From: Panopea generosa
Lineage: Eukaryota; Mollusca; Bivalvia; Adapedonta; Hiatellidae
Assembly: GCA_029582155.1 (NCBI GenBank)
Contig: CM055907.1
Location: forward strand, 26,997,638 to 27,061,637
Direction: 5' to 3'
DNA length: 64,000 nucleotides
The notes beneath the pieces were generated by a model. The model had not been told where the DNA came from. It saw nothing but the letters and a program-made list of their open reading frames with translations, and made no database searches. Below are positions 57,401-62,240 of this stretch, in pieces. The position numbers and the translations under genes were made by a program. Each line of letters opens with the position of its first letter. Within the stretch, counting starts at the first letter, position 1.

Positions 57401-57964
57401 ATATAGGCCAAGTACAATATTTGTCTGTCAAATTTGACAGGAGTTATGGCCCTTTTTTTACTTAATTATTGATAAAAAATTGGTTCCTGATCCTTAGCGG
57501 GGGCATTCATGTCAACAGACACATTTCTATTTTTTATATTAATACATGTTGATTAACGTTTATTAGATTTATTGTAATTTAATGTATTTATTATAAACTA
57601 ATGCAATTTAGCATACACTTGATGCTGTTTTTGTTACAGGAAGCTGAAGATTCCCCTACCCCTGCCTCCGATAATGTACTACCTGGTATATCTAATCCCA
57701 GTGTACTTTGGCTTTGCTGTCGGGTACGACGTGTACAACACCATACATGATATTGTGGTTGAGCAATCTGGCGTCTCTCAAGGGAAAGTCATCACTCAGG
57801 GAATTACTGGAATCGCCAAAAATATAACCAACTTGCATAGTTCAAATTCTACACAAAATACATTTACAAACAGTAGTGCCAGTACTACTATAGAGACCAC
57901 TTTAGCCAGGTTTTTAAATACAAGCAATCATTATGATATTCATACTACTGTACCCAGTGTTTGA
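18378..57964 (+). CDS. AAAP-like multi-pass amino acid transporter, 18 exons
   Basis: Joined exons: 18378-18435, 20896-20937, 21267-21340, 21998-22066, 24656-24740, 25846-25978, 26425-26490, 28312-28435, 31161-31260, 31856-31914, 33062-33126, 50299-50394, 50918-50960, 51704-51818, 54586-54685, 55015-55084, 55867-55970, 57640-57964. All introns are GT-AG, phases agree, and the total is 1728 nt (575 residues). About 11 membrane segments by eye: 14-38, 44-70, 145-165, 180-201, 203-226, 240-261, 274-300, 349-373, 414-430, 443-462, 481-500. ILGTGILGLPV (27-37) matches the first-helix motif of amino acid/auxin permeases, and SYALAGSEAY fits the same fold. An acidic cytosolic loop (82-110), a basic loop at 377-408, and an outer loop with Cys308, Cys316 and the sequon at Asn312 fit N-in/C-out topology. 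The substrate is unknown. Exon 1 is the least certain part. Confidence 0.82.
19170..19305 (-). mobile_element. SINE fragment, family S4
   Basis: Shares AAGCTTATATGAACTGCTCT, CGAGTCTGCTTCCTGAG and GGTCGAGCTGGG with the better copy at 21585-21740. The tRNA-like part (minus strand, GGGCATTAGGGTAATGGATA) lies at 19265-19297. Lies in transporter intron 1. Confidence 0.65.
19686..19798. repeat. Short tandem repeat, about 22-bp unit
   Basis: About five imperfect copies of GATGATGAAAAGTCGAAACT. Lies in intron 1 of the transporter. Confidence 0.7.
20896..20937 (+). CDS. Transporter exon 2
   Basis: 42 nt between TCTCTCCAG and GTATGC. Encodes FVTIATILGTGIL, the first membrane helix with the permease GTGILG motif completed by exon 3. 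Confidence 0.85.
21267..21340 (+). CDS. Transporter exon 3
   Basis: After TTATTTCAG; donor GTAACC. Encodes G-LPVTLTHAGLYPFLISFIL then GALVQ: the end of helix 1 and start of helix 2. Confidence 0.88.
21585..21740 (-). mobile_element. tRNA-derived SINE, family S4
   Basis: Minus strand reads GGGCAGTAGTGTAGTGGATA (A-box arm), an anticodon-arm-like CTGCTCATGAC, and TTTTAGGTTCGATTCCCAGC (B box), then a body with CTCAAGAAGCAGACTCAAG. The cloverleaf is imperfect, so it is a SINE head and not a tRNA gene. In transporter intron 3. Confidence 0.75.
21998..22066 (+). CDS. Transporter exon 4
   Basis: 69 nt, phase 0 both ends, acceptor TTGCAG and donor GTATCA. Encodes ALLIYFFTDLLQRAHAIQLH then SHQ: the end of helix 2 and start of the cytosolic loop. 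Confidence 0.88.
22857..24378 (-). mobile_element. Pearl-like element, family A, reversed copy with about eight 163-bp units
   Basis: Begins ATGCTCCCCCAAAGGGGGGA (terminal hairpin) and ends with CACTTTGGGGAGCATCCATC then GGTTCCACCGATAT, the reverse complement of the start at 2337. About eight internal units carry TTGTCTTTGTGTTCCGGTTC and GAAACTTGCTAGGATGCATC. It has more units than the 2337 copy, so the core expands and contracts. Open frames in it follow the repeat period and are not genes. Sits in transporter intron 4. Confidence 0.7.
24470..24625 (+). mobile_element. tRNA-like SINE fragment
   Basis: TTGTCTAAGTGGTAAACCCA and CCGTGGGTTTGATCCCAATG resemble A- and B-box arms of a tRNA-derived head, followed by about 90 bp of body. 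Family not shared clearly with the others. Confidence 0.4.
24656..24740 (+). CDS. Transporter exon 5
   Basis: 85 nt, acceptor TTTTACAG, donor GTGGGT. Encodes EDLHPLSEESEFLMDEDCDD then IADEMETS, a strongly acidic cytosolic loop between helices 2 and 3 that does not look conserved in function-defining residues. Confidence 0.85.
24781..25035 (+). mobile_element. tRNA-derived SINE, family S1
   Basis: Head GAGCCGGTTAGCTCAGTTGA with a shortened anticodon arm, then GGTTGTGAGTTTTAATACCC. The body contains TCTCCATGATGATTTATATA and the tail TCGATGGCACTTAATATTAA. In transporter intron 5. Confidence 0.75.
25318..25428 (+). mobile_element. SINE fragment, family S2 (3' part)
   Basis: Matches the S2 body: TCCAAAAACTTTTATGTGAG, AAAGTTTACCAG and CCATCAGTAAAACTGGATAT. 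The tRNA head is missing. It abuts the MITE at 25433. Confidence 0.6.
25433..25685. mobile_element. Foldback MITE with internal perfect-type hairpin
   Basis: Outer inverted repeats: TTATCCCTTTACTTCATATA at 25433 and its complement TATATGAAGTAAAGGGATAA at 25666-25685. Inside, 25563-25593 pairs with 25601-25630 over about 30 bp with a single mismatch and a 7-base loop. The left half also has three tandem copies of AATATAGACACCTTTGGACA-like sequence. No protein. In transporter intron 5. Confidence 0.8.
25846..25978 (+). CDS. Transporter exon 6
   Basis: 133 nt, acceptor GTGCAG, donor GTATGT. Encodes PVLAGHVIIPKDINIQSPNL, HLLGNLFLTCGIRQFFDIIL and VLQ: end of the loop and start of helix 3. Confidence 0.88.
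26425..26490 (+). CDS. Transporter exon 7
   Basis: 66 nt, acceptor TCTTTCAG, donor GTAAGT. Encodes FMALLISYALAGSEAYGALI then GI, continuing helix 3 into the GSxAY segment typical of the permease family. Confidence 0.88.
26869..27369. mobile_element. About 500-bp foldback MITE, copy 1
   Basis: Inverted ends TTAAAGCAACACATCCACGT at 26869 and ACGTGGATGTGTTGCTTTAA at 27350. Complementarity continues inward for about 75 bp, including GAACACATTTCCCATAC against GTATGGGAAATGTGCTC. A second inner palindrome, TTATAAAGCG...CGCTTTATAA, is near 27190-27220. TTAA or TA target duplication cannot be separated from the ends. Non-coding. In intron 7. Confidence 0.88.
28312..28435 (+). CDS. Transporter exon 8
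   Basis: 124 nt, acceptor TTTTTCAG, donor GTAAGT. Encodes YRYIIPVFVWVLTLSIVFAL, QFIQPVVSVLTFFKGSLLLG and T, helices 4 and most of 5. Flanked on both sides by copies of the 500-bp MITE. Confidence 0.9.
28527..29025. mobile_element. About 500-bp foldback MITE, copy 2
   Basis: Same element and orientation as 26869-27369 with few substitutions (estimated above 95% identity by eye), same inverted ends and inner palindrome. Lies in intron 8, about 90 bp downstream of exon 8. Confidence 0.88.
29558..29581. repeat. Poly-T run
   Basis: Uninterrupted run of about 23 T. Could be the reverse of a retrotransposon poly-A tail, but no element body was recognised next to it. Confidence 0.8.
29716..29961. 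mobile_element. About 245-bp MITE with AT-microsatellite flanks
   Basis: Inverted ends CTGAAAGGAAAAAGAAAGCA (29721) and TACTTTCTTTTTCCTTTCAC (29937-29956) differ by one or two bases and sit within TATATA microsatellites, which fits TA target choice. Non-coding, in intron 8. Confidence 0.8.
30209..30450 (+). mobile_element. tRNA-derived SINE, family S2, near full length
   Basis: The head TCCTCCGTGGCCGAGTGGTC with TAAGGCGCTGTCTCAAGATC and GGTTGCAGGTTCGAGTCTCG is clearly a Leu/Ser-type tRNA derivative with A and B boxes. The body has CTTGCGGAAGGACGGTGGTT and the tail AAAATGGCGTTAAACTCCAT. Close to the copy at 49709. Confidence 0.88.
30691..30866 (+). mobile_element. Degenerate SINE, family S2
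   Basis: AGTCCTCCGTGGTAAGGTGG and CAGGTTCAAACTCTGCTTGG for the head; the body lacks the CGGAAGGACGG block; the tail is GTGTTGAAAACTGTGTGAAA. Confidence 0.65.
30985..31090 (+). mobile_element. SINE fragment, family S2 body
   Basis: CAGTAACGTGTGAAAGCTCG, GTGGTTCTACTCAGCTTAAT and CATCCTCCACCAATAAAACA align with the S2 body. The head is absent. Confidence 0.6.
31161..31260 (+). CDS. Transporter exon 9
   Basis: 100 nt, acceptor TTTGCAG, donor GTGAGT. Encodes VIVTFYVGASVHREIDNDFT, YFGAPFLMGTVAL: end of helix 5, a short loop, start of helix 6. Confidence 0.9.
31395..31600. repeat. Interspersed repeat family E, copy 1
   Basis: Shares TGTTACCCCTGTTCAATCCA, AATAACTTCTGAATAGGTCT and GGCCAAGTCCAATATTTGTC with 57405-57540 and 60880-61165. 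Non-coding. Confidence 0.55.
31856..31914 (+). CDS. Transporter exon 10
   Basis: 59 nt, acceptor ATTACAG, donor GTATTT. Encodes GVVNVMPMLYSKISPLKNQ, end of helix 6. Confidence 0.88.
33062..33126 (+). CDS. Transporter exon 11
   Basis: 65 nt, acceptor TTTTTGCAG, donor GTAAGT. Encodes IKNFRLAIILGLFTCTALNI then G, helix 7. It is followed by a 17,172-bp intron that contains the homeobox gene. Confidence 0.9.
34137..34731 (+). repeat. Repeat D, copy 1
   Basis: From TTTTATAGCATAAATGTATG to about TATCTTAGTTCGAAGGCTTA; the same order and orientation recurs at 62648-63241. Shared blocks include GAGAGTGCACTGCGACAAAG and TTTCATGCACAATAGTTTAG. The open frames within it are not conserved between the two copies. 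Confidence 0.8.
34560..35000. repeat. Array of alternating short hairpins
   Basis: Two small palindromic motifs alternate about every 40 bp: type 1 GTTTGAAACCGTTCTCAAAC (34650, 34723, 34807, 34893, 34971) and type 2 such as TGGAACTGAGCATCGTTCCA (34595, 34765, 34843, 34931). Between them, CATACAGTTTTG and AGGTGTA blocks recur. Partly inside repeat D. Confidence 0.65.
36360..36560. repeat. Short tandem repeat, about 39-bp unit
   Basis: Three to four imperfect units of TGTTCTGTAAGTACATTAGC plus GTTTGTAGGAC, within two larger units that share GTGAGCTAGCATCAGTTTGA and its variant. Confidence 0.6.
36950..37837 (+). pseudogene. Penelope-like element, 3' part with GIY-YIG endonuclease
   Basis: Broken frames give VYRRPKNIKDILVQSKF, then a Cys-rich CHCCNIVQDS, then ENVIYLITCKKCQVQYIGQM (GIY-YIG core) and RLCKETYWIHKLQTLYPFGL near the end. 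This order (end of RT, then GIY-YIG) is characteristic of Penelope-like retroelements. A stop at about 37270 and loss of the upstream RT show it is dead. In transporter intron 11, same strand. Confidence 0.85.
37838..39580. other. Intronic DNA, little recognised
   Basis: AT-rich part of transporter intron 11. No exon, tRNA-like head or terminal repeats that I can support. A GAGTCGAATATTCTACGCAC segment near 38015 with AGCCGTGTCTTGTC and GACGCGGCTC (about 37970 and 38137) may be the ends of an inverted-repeat element, unproven. Confidence 0.3.
39587..39830 (+). mobile_element. SINE, family S1, 5'-truncated
   Basis: Starts inside the tRNA-like head (AATCCAGGGGTCATGAGTTT then GAATCCCCG, B box). 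Full body with TGATTGATATACGACATTGT and tail GATGGCATAAAAATGACGCT. It ends in ATTCAATCAATCAAT. Confidence 0.85.
40191..40196 (-). terminator. Polyadenylation signal AATAAA for the homeobox gene
   Basis: AATAAA on the minus strand (TTTATT on plus), 80 bp downstream of the stop codon at 40276. Position suits a short 3' UTR, but other AT-rich candidates exist further down. Confidence 0.45.
40276..41628 (-). CDS. Homeobox gene exon 2
   Basis: 1353 nt including the TAA/TGA-type stop at the 40276 end. Begins KPPHGYEQQGKHKRHLDEVQ after acceptor AACAG and carries the complete homeodomain near its end. The frame is also open 16 codons upstream of the acceptor, but that part reads as intron. Confidence 0.88.
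   Translation of the reverse strand, partial: KPPHGYEQQGKHKRHLDEVQLANEVEGYKRPRLQSHVSNSLSPVQTISYNDEVMGGNQSYQPSSYVPSFNYAALTQSLNIDNQPQKSYFPWTKNESPVMKNEQPFYDQSDLVHGRQEKHYNNQSLKLHYRNAQPPTYDQSMQLLTGHVQPPTRGITDYQSVYPLKPITNFEQITNTEAIMPNLTRLPNLQNTTPVAKKSFTSTLRDCKPVYNSPGFDSRFNESLSNLLGSPPPDSPLSKNPFFGDLQALLTTECKKDIVPQTLFTAPGKDNTEAQKENVFTRERNLQEQFDKLEAKQPEEIRQLSSFFRYQSAMIETERFRTLHESQYPGSYKESVNTYYDNQLHKVMDRVEKSVKLLNNAKKENTPTKVIKTRPHLSRESVRLMESWYTRNLDHPYPTSTGIELLAQAGNISIDQVKKWFANKRNRSQNTRSLTEIAMQKRKLGQLIAR
40276..47849 (-). CDS. TALE-class homeobox transcription factor, two exons, nested in the transporter intron
   Basis: Exons 47849-47619 and 41628-40276 join in phase 0 at donor GTGAGA and acceptor TTTTGAACAG, giving 527 residues. 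A C-terminal homeodomain lies at about 450-510: helix 1 SRESVRLMESWYTRNL, the three-residue TALE loop DHPYPT (471-476), helix 2 GIELLAQAG, recognition helix VKKWFANKRNRS. Trp48, Phe49, Asn51 and Arg53 are kept; position 50 is Ala, position 47 Lys. No PBC, MEIS or Iroquois domain is visible. The N-terminal 440 residues are low-complexity, rich in Gln, Asn, Ser and Pro, with a charged, probably helical stretch at about 355-435 (QLSSFFRYQSAMIETERFRT). Expected to be a nuclear DNA-binding regulator. TALE membership is firm, the subfamily is not; spiralian-expanded TALE genes (SPILE) are a candidate. Confidence 0.85.
44134..44445 (+). mobile_element. tRNA-derived SINE, family S3, inside the satellite
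   Basis: Head GGCGTGGTCTAGCGGTAGAG, CATCTGCCTCACATGCTGAA (CAC in anticodon position, Val-like) and TGTGGGCTCAATCCCCAGCT. The body has TTCCTAGCTTGACGCTCAGC and the tail AAAGTGACGTTAAACACCGT. Flanked directly by satellite on both sides. Confidence 0.88.
45708..46018 (+). mobile_element. tRNA-derived SINE, family S3, second copy from satellite duplication
   Basis: Nearly identical to 44134-44445 (differences such as GACCGCGGCG for GACCACGGCG and CTAGGGG for CTAGCGG) with the same satellite junctions on both sides. It therefore arose by duplication of the array and not by a second insertion. Spacing between copies is 1574 bp. Confidence 0.9.
46610..46805 (-). mobile_element. SINE, family S2, diverged
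   Basis: Minus strand carries CACTGTGGCCGAGTGATCAA and GTTGTAAGTTTGAGCCCTGC as the tRNA-like head. The body has AACTTATGTGAGGAACTTGC and the block TCTGAGATCTTCCTCAACCA. Confidence 0.65.
47090..47330 (+). mobile_element. tRNA-like SINE, separate family
   Basis: Head TTGCAGTGGTCGAGTGGTTA, GCATGCTTGTTCCTAGACAC and GGTCTTCGATTTTATTTCTG. The body differs from S1-S4. The family boundary to the right is approximate. Confidence 0.5.
47619..47849 (-). CDS. Homeobox gene exon 1
   Basis: 231 nt, 77 codons, from ATG at 47849 (MSSGKSLNFELDGENSVTVK) to ITDRSAVIL before donor GTGAGA. An upstream in-frame ATG at 47879 exists (MLVTHYLTEI), but the downstream one begins the acidic, protein-like segment. The choice between them is uncertain. 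Confidence 0.75.
47880..48546. other. 5' flank of the homeobox gene
   Basis: AT-rich. Short direct repeats of ACTTTTACTCAGTAGTG/AACTTTACTCAGTTTAA around 47955-47985. No promoter element that I can assign. Confidence 0.35.
48547..49294. mobile_element. MITE-like element interrupted by a SINE
   Basis: Ends AAAGGGACACAAGGCAATGT (48547) and AATTGCTGGGTGTACCTTT (49275-49293) are imperfect inverted repeats. The S1 SINE at 48948 lies inside, so the MITE is older. A similar start, AAAGGGACACACCAGTCTCA, appears at 29985. Confidence 0.55.
48948..49235 (+). mobile_element. tRNA-derived SINE, family S1
   Basis: Head GGGTCTAGTTAGCTCAGCTG, GCTATGAATCCAGAGGTCAT and GGATTTGAATCG. The body has CTCCATGATGATTGATATAG and the tail ATTGCATAAAAATTATGCTA. 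Confidence 0.85.
49707..49942 (+). mobile_element. tRNA-derived SINE, family S2, young copy
   Basis: Intact head GGTCCTCCGTGGCCGAGTGG with GTTGTAGGTTCGAGTCCCGC. Flanked by an exact 14-bp target-site duplication ATTCTTGACTAATA at 49693-49706 and 49943-49956. Perfect duplication and intact boxes point to recent insertion. Confidence 0.92.
50299..50394 (+). CDS. Transporter exon 12
   Basis: 96 nt, acceptor TATTTCAG, donor GTAAGT. Encodes WSWAVLDIVPQLQTYSCNHG then NQTVCHNDISLE. The Cys308/Cys316 pair and the Asn312 sequon fit a disulfide-bonded, glycosylated outer loop. Confidence 0.88.
50918..50960 (+). CDS. Transporter exon 13
   Basis: 43 nt, acceptor CTGTTTAG, donor GTAAGG. Encodes RAALNGEISTIPLTT, the outer loop. 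Short, but phase 2 to phase 0 is required by its neighbours. Confidence 0.8.
51110..51245 (-). mobile_element. tRNA-like SINE fragment
   Basis: Minus strand: GAGTGTAGGCTCCAGTAGTA, GAGTATCGGACCCAGTATCG and GTGAGTTTGGTCCTAC. A related reversed head is at 18725-18800 (GTGGTAGAGCATCAGACCCT). Confidence 0.5.
51704..51818 (+). CDS. Transporter exon 14
   Basis: 115 nt, acceptor TATGACAG, donor GTGAGT. Encodes VINKTYPTFKWVAILVELFI, VVSITVSYLTIGAVLHHT: helix 8 with an NKT sequon before it. Confidence 0.9.
51940..53096. mobile_element. Interspersed element F with about 180-bp tandem core
   Basis: Starts TTATGCCCCCCACCTCCGGT and ends TATTTGGGGGGTCATG, a short inverted pair. The core has about six decaying units with GTAACTTTGTCATGCATAGA, AAATGATCAACATAACATGA, AAGGTCAAGGTCACACTTTG and TTGAGATTTCGTGTC. 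Layout parallels family A (C/G-run ends, tandem core) with different sequence. In transporter intron 14. Confidence 0.7.
53885..54100. repeat. Interspersed repeat G, copy 1
   Basis: Blocks TTTGTTTGAAGACTTTTTAA, AATGCGGCTATTTTTATTTT and TTTTTGAAATCTTGATGATT recur in diverged form at 57028-57170. Confidence 0.45.
54586..54685 (+). CDS. Transporter exon 15
   Basis: 100 nt, acceptor CCACACAG, donor GTAAGT. Encodes LKGWVKSFWTKDSMAVYRDK, LKAPKKCDCCTSQ: a basic loop, as the positive-inside rule predicts for the cytosolic side, with a C-x-C-C cluster. Confidence 0.88.
55015..55084 (+). CDS. Transporter exon 16
   Basis: 70 nt, acceptor TTATTGCAG, donor GTAAGT. Encodes CMCNTSLSLVVFAVVFFIAM then MDPQ: helix 9. 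Confidence 0.9.
55361..55866 (+). repeat. Exact 96-bp tandem repeat that copies a 3' splice site
   Basis: Five 96-bp units end at 55482, 55578, 55674, 55770 and 55866, preceded by a partial unit ending at 55386. Each end reads TGTGATTCTGTTATAG, and the last is the acceptor of transporter exon 17. Units are nearly identical except the last, which is more diverged. As 96 is a multiple of three, one frame stays open through all units and into the exon, but not in the exon's real frame. Confidence 0.95.
55867..55970 (+). CDS. Transporter exon 17
   Basis: 104 nt, acceptor TTCTGTTATAG (last copy of the 96-bp repeat), donor GTATAT. Encodes GFLDMLEKFASFTINLEVAL then FIFLMLLKSRNKDN, helix 10. Phase 0 in and phase 2 out. 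Confidence 0.88.
57405..57540. repeat. Interspersed repeat family E, copy 2
   Basis: AGGCCAAGTACAATATTTGT, GACAGGAGTTATGGCCCTTT and GGGGCATTCATGTCAACAGA align with 60880-61165. Confidence 0.6.
57640..57964 (+). CDS. Transporter exon 18 (last coding exon)
   Basis: Acceptor TTGTTACAG; ends TGA at 57962-57964. Encodes RKLKIPLPLPPIMYYLVYLI, PVYFGFAVGYDVYNTIHD (helix 11) and a tail of about 75 residues rich in Asn, Ser and Thr. It has sequons NIT, NST, NSS and NTS, consistent with an exposed, glycosylated C terminus. Confidence 0.9.
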
Positions 57965-59690
57965 TGATACTCCGTCTGAGTTGATAACACTATTCTGATA
58001 TTTTCATTTTGATTTCCGTATTGAAGAATGCTTATTTATTTCATGGAAACAAATTATAAGCTTAGACATTTTGGCAATATGTGTACTGGTACTTCATTGA
58101 CCTTTTTAAAAAAAATAATATTGCCTGTCAGAGCTTTAAATACTGCAAAGTAAAGCTCGGAATCGGCTTAGAATTTAAAAGAGGATCTTACGCGAGTGCT
58201 CATTTAAACTTTTATTGAATTTATTAAAAAGGTGGCAATAATGTCATATGCATTGCTCTATTGAGAATTTTATAATTCTTTTACCAACAAGTTTAAATGA
58301 GCACGGATATGAGCTAATTTTTTTCCTCATAATTTGGACAAATGATGCATTCATCATTAATTTTCGGGTCATTTATAAGAAACAAGGAAAAATCAGTTTT
58401 CAAAATTATTTAAGTAACTTTTTCCATCAGTCATCTTATAACCACAATATTAAGTCATTAACAATGATTAATCTAAGACAAGTTATATGGACAGTACCAA
58501 GCAATAAGTCGGTGATACTGCACTACTAGTATGTTAATATCAAAAATATGTTGAGGTTTTATTATATTCTTGCACTGTTAATTATGCAATATATTAGATT
58601 GAATCTTCAATTTGTTAATATGATATTATATTTATATAATTTATGTACTCTTCATTGGGTCCAGTTGAATGAATCAAGTTTTTGATACCCAGGTCTATGG
58701 TTTCTTATTTCGTAATTTTTTCTACCAGTATATACATGATAATTATGGGTGAAATGATTATTTTGAAAGAATAATCAAACTAAAATATAATATTTTTTTG
58801 TATTTTGTTTTATAAGAGAATACGATGTTCACTTGAATGTTTTTTATCTGCAAACAATATACATGAACATCTACTTGCAAATAACAGTCTTATATAGGTG
58901 TACATTGTTTGTCTTTTATTTATAAATGTTCCTTATAAAGGATATTTGAATTGTCCTTAACCAAGGATCATAGGAGTATCTCACAGAAATTTAGCAAAGT
59001 AGGCGTGTTTATATGTTTATGCATGAATTAAAGTGCACACATCTGGTGGTAGAGTAATGGACCAAGGATTGAGGTTTGATCCTCTGTCACTGCCATCATG
59101 TGGGGTCCTCTGGTAAGACAATTTATCTGCATAGGAAAACTTTGAGTGTGATTTGTCCATGTTGTATGAACTTCACAATCAATGTAAAATAGATAAAAAT
59201 GATGAAACTCAGAAAAGTGACTATAATTCATGATTTATTCACTTCCAATAATTATATATCAAAAATACATACATGTATATGTTTCCATTTATTGTTGGGT
59301 ATAAGTTTGTATATTACAGTATGGTGTTGCCATTGATATTTAGCTATATACACATTTTAAGCGGATCATTTTGCAATAGTAAGATGTTCAAATATTCATA
59401 ATTGTGTTATATTTCCACAAAGTGGATCGCATAGTGTCAAAAGAAGCTTAGGTAGGTGTTATAAATGGACATATTTGTAACAGCAAGATGTTCACAATTG
59501 TAATATTTATCCACCAAGTGGATCACTTTTTTGTCCAATGTTGCTTGCATTTAAAAATTATAAAGGTGTCAAATGGATCACCGAGGTCATCAAAGGTTTG
59601 TGTACACTAATTTAATAATGTGTTTCAAATTGATCGGTACGTTAAGGTGACCTTGTGTCATCAATAGAAACATGAATATTATGTTAACAG
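57965..59690. other. 3' flank / 3' UTR of the transporter
   Basis: AT-rich with no coding exon. A tRNA-like SINE head (TCTGGTGGTAGAGTAATGGA, GGTTTGATCCTCT) lies at about 59040-59095. I could not single out one polyadenylation signal; AATAAA-containing sites occur later, at about 60190 and 60264. Confidence 0.35.
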
Positions 59691-59697
59691 CAAAGAA

Positions 59698-59990
59698 GGC
59701 CGGACCTTGTTAGCCCAGTTGGTAATGCATCTGACTATCAGTCCAGGGGTTGTGAGTTTGAATCTCTGCACGGACACAGCCTCCATGATGATTGATATAT
59801 GACATTGCATCCCACTGTCTTTTTGTCTCTCACCACTAATTAAAGTGTGAAAATTATCAGTTAATTGTGAAGATGGGTGTGCTTGAGTACTGATTAACCT
59901 TACAGAATCTCAGGTAAAAGTGGTTAGGTAAATTAACTGATCATCTGTTAGCCCTCAATGGCATAAAAATGATGCTAAACATAAAAATAA
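59698..59990 (+). mobile_element. tRNA-derived SINE, family S1, full length
   Basis: Head GGCCGGACCTTGTTAGCCCA, CTGACTATCAGTCCAGGGGT and GTGAGTTTGAATCTC. The body has CTCCATGATGATTGATATAT and the tail AATGGCATAAAAATGATGCT. Confidence 0.88.
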
Positions 59991-60439
59991 ACAGAAAAGA
60001 AAACTTGTCAGACTGAAATTTCAGCGATGAAATTGGTTATAAAAATGCTTCACCTGCGTCAAAAAATATTTATATAAAAGCAAATTTCTATATAAAAAAA
60101 AATGGTATTGTATAGGGATTCTGTTCAATGTTGTATTATGTCTCTGTTATATGAAACATGTGATATATTGTAGTTGTTGACCAAATAATAAATTCAGACC
60201 TACTGTAATATAAAGTCTCGCATACTGTTCTGTATGATGACTATACTAAAACATTGACAAAATAAAATGGAAAATGTTGACCTGTTTACTCATGTTTTTG
60301 CTCACACATAAGATGATCTCATATGATGAAACCAATTAATTTCATGATTTTTTCATGAACAATAAATTGAAGATAGAGTGTTGGCCACTCGAGCTGAAGG
60401 TTGCAAGTTCAATATCCAGCTTCAACTTGACCAGTTTCT

Positions 60440-60590
60440 TTTTATGACGGTCTAGTAAGAGAGTCCGTTTGCATAATGGTGGTTGTGTGTTAGATCCCAA
60501 GCATGGTCATATCATAGACTTTAAAAATGGTAGCATAAGCTTCTTTGCTTGGCACTCAGCATTTAAAGGATAGTTCTAGGATTTGATGCA
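60440..60590 (+). mobile_element. SINE fragment, family S3
   Basis: GACGGTCTAGTAAGAGAGTC, GTGTTAGATCCCAAGCATGG and CTTTGCTTGGCACTCAGCAT match the S3 copies at 44134 and 45708, outside the satellite. Confidence 0.6.
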
Positions 60591-60593
60591 GCC

Positions 60594-60619
60594 ACCCCCC
60601 CCCCCCCTCCCCCCCCCCC
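60594..60619. repeat. C-rich run
   Basis: About 25 bases of almost pure C with one CTCC interruption. It directly follows the S3 SINE fragment. Confidence 0.85.
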
Positions 60620-60879
60620 ACACCCAATTTATTTTATGAATCTGTTCATGCATGTACTGATGCTTCACATAATCATATATGAATATATTGAGCATATCAC
60701 CTGTACTCTGTACTATTTGTTACATTCCAGTAATGTTAAATATTTTAATAATATAGCTTATTTTAGTCATAATATATTTTTGCAAGACTTTTAATGTGCC
60801 TGGCTTGTAAAGCATAGGGATTGAAATCATTAAAATCAACAAAAGAATTTTTTTATTTTTAAGTTTCTCATTATACTCC

Positions 60880-61165
60880 TGCCAAGGGAAGGTTGTGAAG
60901 GAGCATAATGTGTTACCCTTGTTTGTCCATTTGTTCATCCATCAGAGGAAAGAAATTGGTGTTTTATCAATAACTTCTGAAAGGGTCTTTGTATTTAATA
61001 AGTATTTTGTGTGCACCTGTATATAAATAAAATACAGGTCAAATTGGATATTTTCAATGTTGGTCAAAATTCTATAGGAGTTGTGGCCCTTTTTAACTTA
61101 CTTACTGTAAAAAAATGATTTTCAGTAGCAGGGGCATTCATGTCAACAAACACATTTCTAGTGGA
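60880..61165. repeat. Interspersed repeat family E, copy 3, longest
   Basis: TGTGTTACCCTTGTTTGTCC, ATCAATAACTTCTGAAAGGG, GGAGTTGTGGCCCTTTTTAA and GGGGCATTCATGTCAACAAA, in the same order as in copies 1 and 2 combined. Confidence 0.6.
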
Positions 61166-61169
61166 GATG

Positions 61170-62025
61170 AGGATTGGTAGGTAAATTTTATCTGAACAAA
61201 AGGTACTTGTCTCGCACTAGTAAAATAGCAAATATCCTTATCTGATATGTGAGAAATAGATATACATTTTGTATTTGTACTAATAGGCTGAAATAGATAT
61301 GTGTACTACAACAGTATTTATGGCATGACCTTTATAACAATTTTGAACGAGGATGTGCTGCAGGTGTGAATGTTCTGGGTCTAAACTGTATGGGTCTTGT
61401 TTATTTATTTATATGCAACTGTGAGTTATTCTTGTTAGTTTAGTGATAGTGACACTGTGTGACTACATGTGTACTGGATCATCATTTTGAGCGACCTTGA
61501 TATACAATTCATGTGCTTCAGATATGCTACGAGTGACCTTGACATACTTTTCTTATGCTTGAAACTCACTTTAAAGGTACGATCATAGCTACATTAAAAA
61601 AATGAATTTTCAGTTGCTGTGAGATTTTTCATATTATTTATTTACTTATTTATTTATTTATTTCCCGGGTTTTGGTAATGTGACATATATGTACATTCTG
61701 TTTTATAGATCACTAGTTTGACTGTAGCTGAAGTGTTTGAAATACTAAAATGGTTGTTCAGTTCCCCTTCATTAATACGATGACCAACACCCAAAATGGG
61801 ATTTGGGATCTGTATGCATATTAATTTTTAAAATGTCAGTATCAGGAACACAGGTATCAGTTATTGATAACATCAACTTCTATCAGTGTCAGTAGCAAAA
61901 CAGTAAGAGGAATTTTATTTTTTTTGAAGGTCATTGGAATTTACAAAAAAAAAATATTGGGGAATTTTAGATTGTTTGGTACAAACATTAACTTTTCTTA
62001 TCAGAGCTCAGTTTAGATATCAATA
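61170..62025. other. Intergenic DNA, nothing recognised
   Basis: AT-rich with a TTTA microsatellite at about 61635-61663. No gene supported. Confidence 0.35.
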
Positions 62026-62033
62026 CCATCTTC

Positions 62034-62105
62034 TGTGGTCTAGTGGTCAAAATGTCCACCTTTGAAGCAGGAGGTCGAAGGTTCAAATCCAGATGAAAGT
62101 ACTTG
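62034..62105 (+). mobile_element. tRNA-like SINE head
   Basis: TCTGTGGTCTAGTGGTCAAA and GTCGAAGGTTCAAATCCAGA resemble A- and B-box arms. The acceptor stem does not close, so this is a SINE remnant and not a tRNA gene. Confidence 0.5.
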
Positions 62106-62240
62106 TTTTTTTTTCTGATTCAGCCAGTGGCTCACCCAGCAGTGAGTTAAATTGAGGGGTACCGGATGTCTAACGGATGTCTCATAAGACCATTTTTGGT
62201 GGCCCTTTCAATTAGTGGTGATACTATCATAAACATTTTA

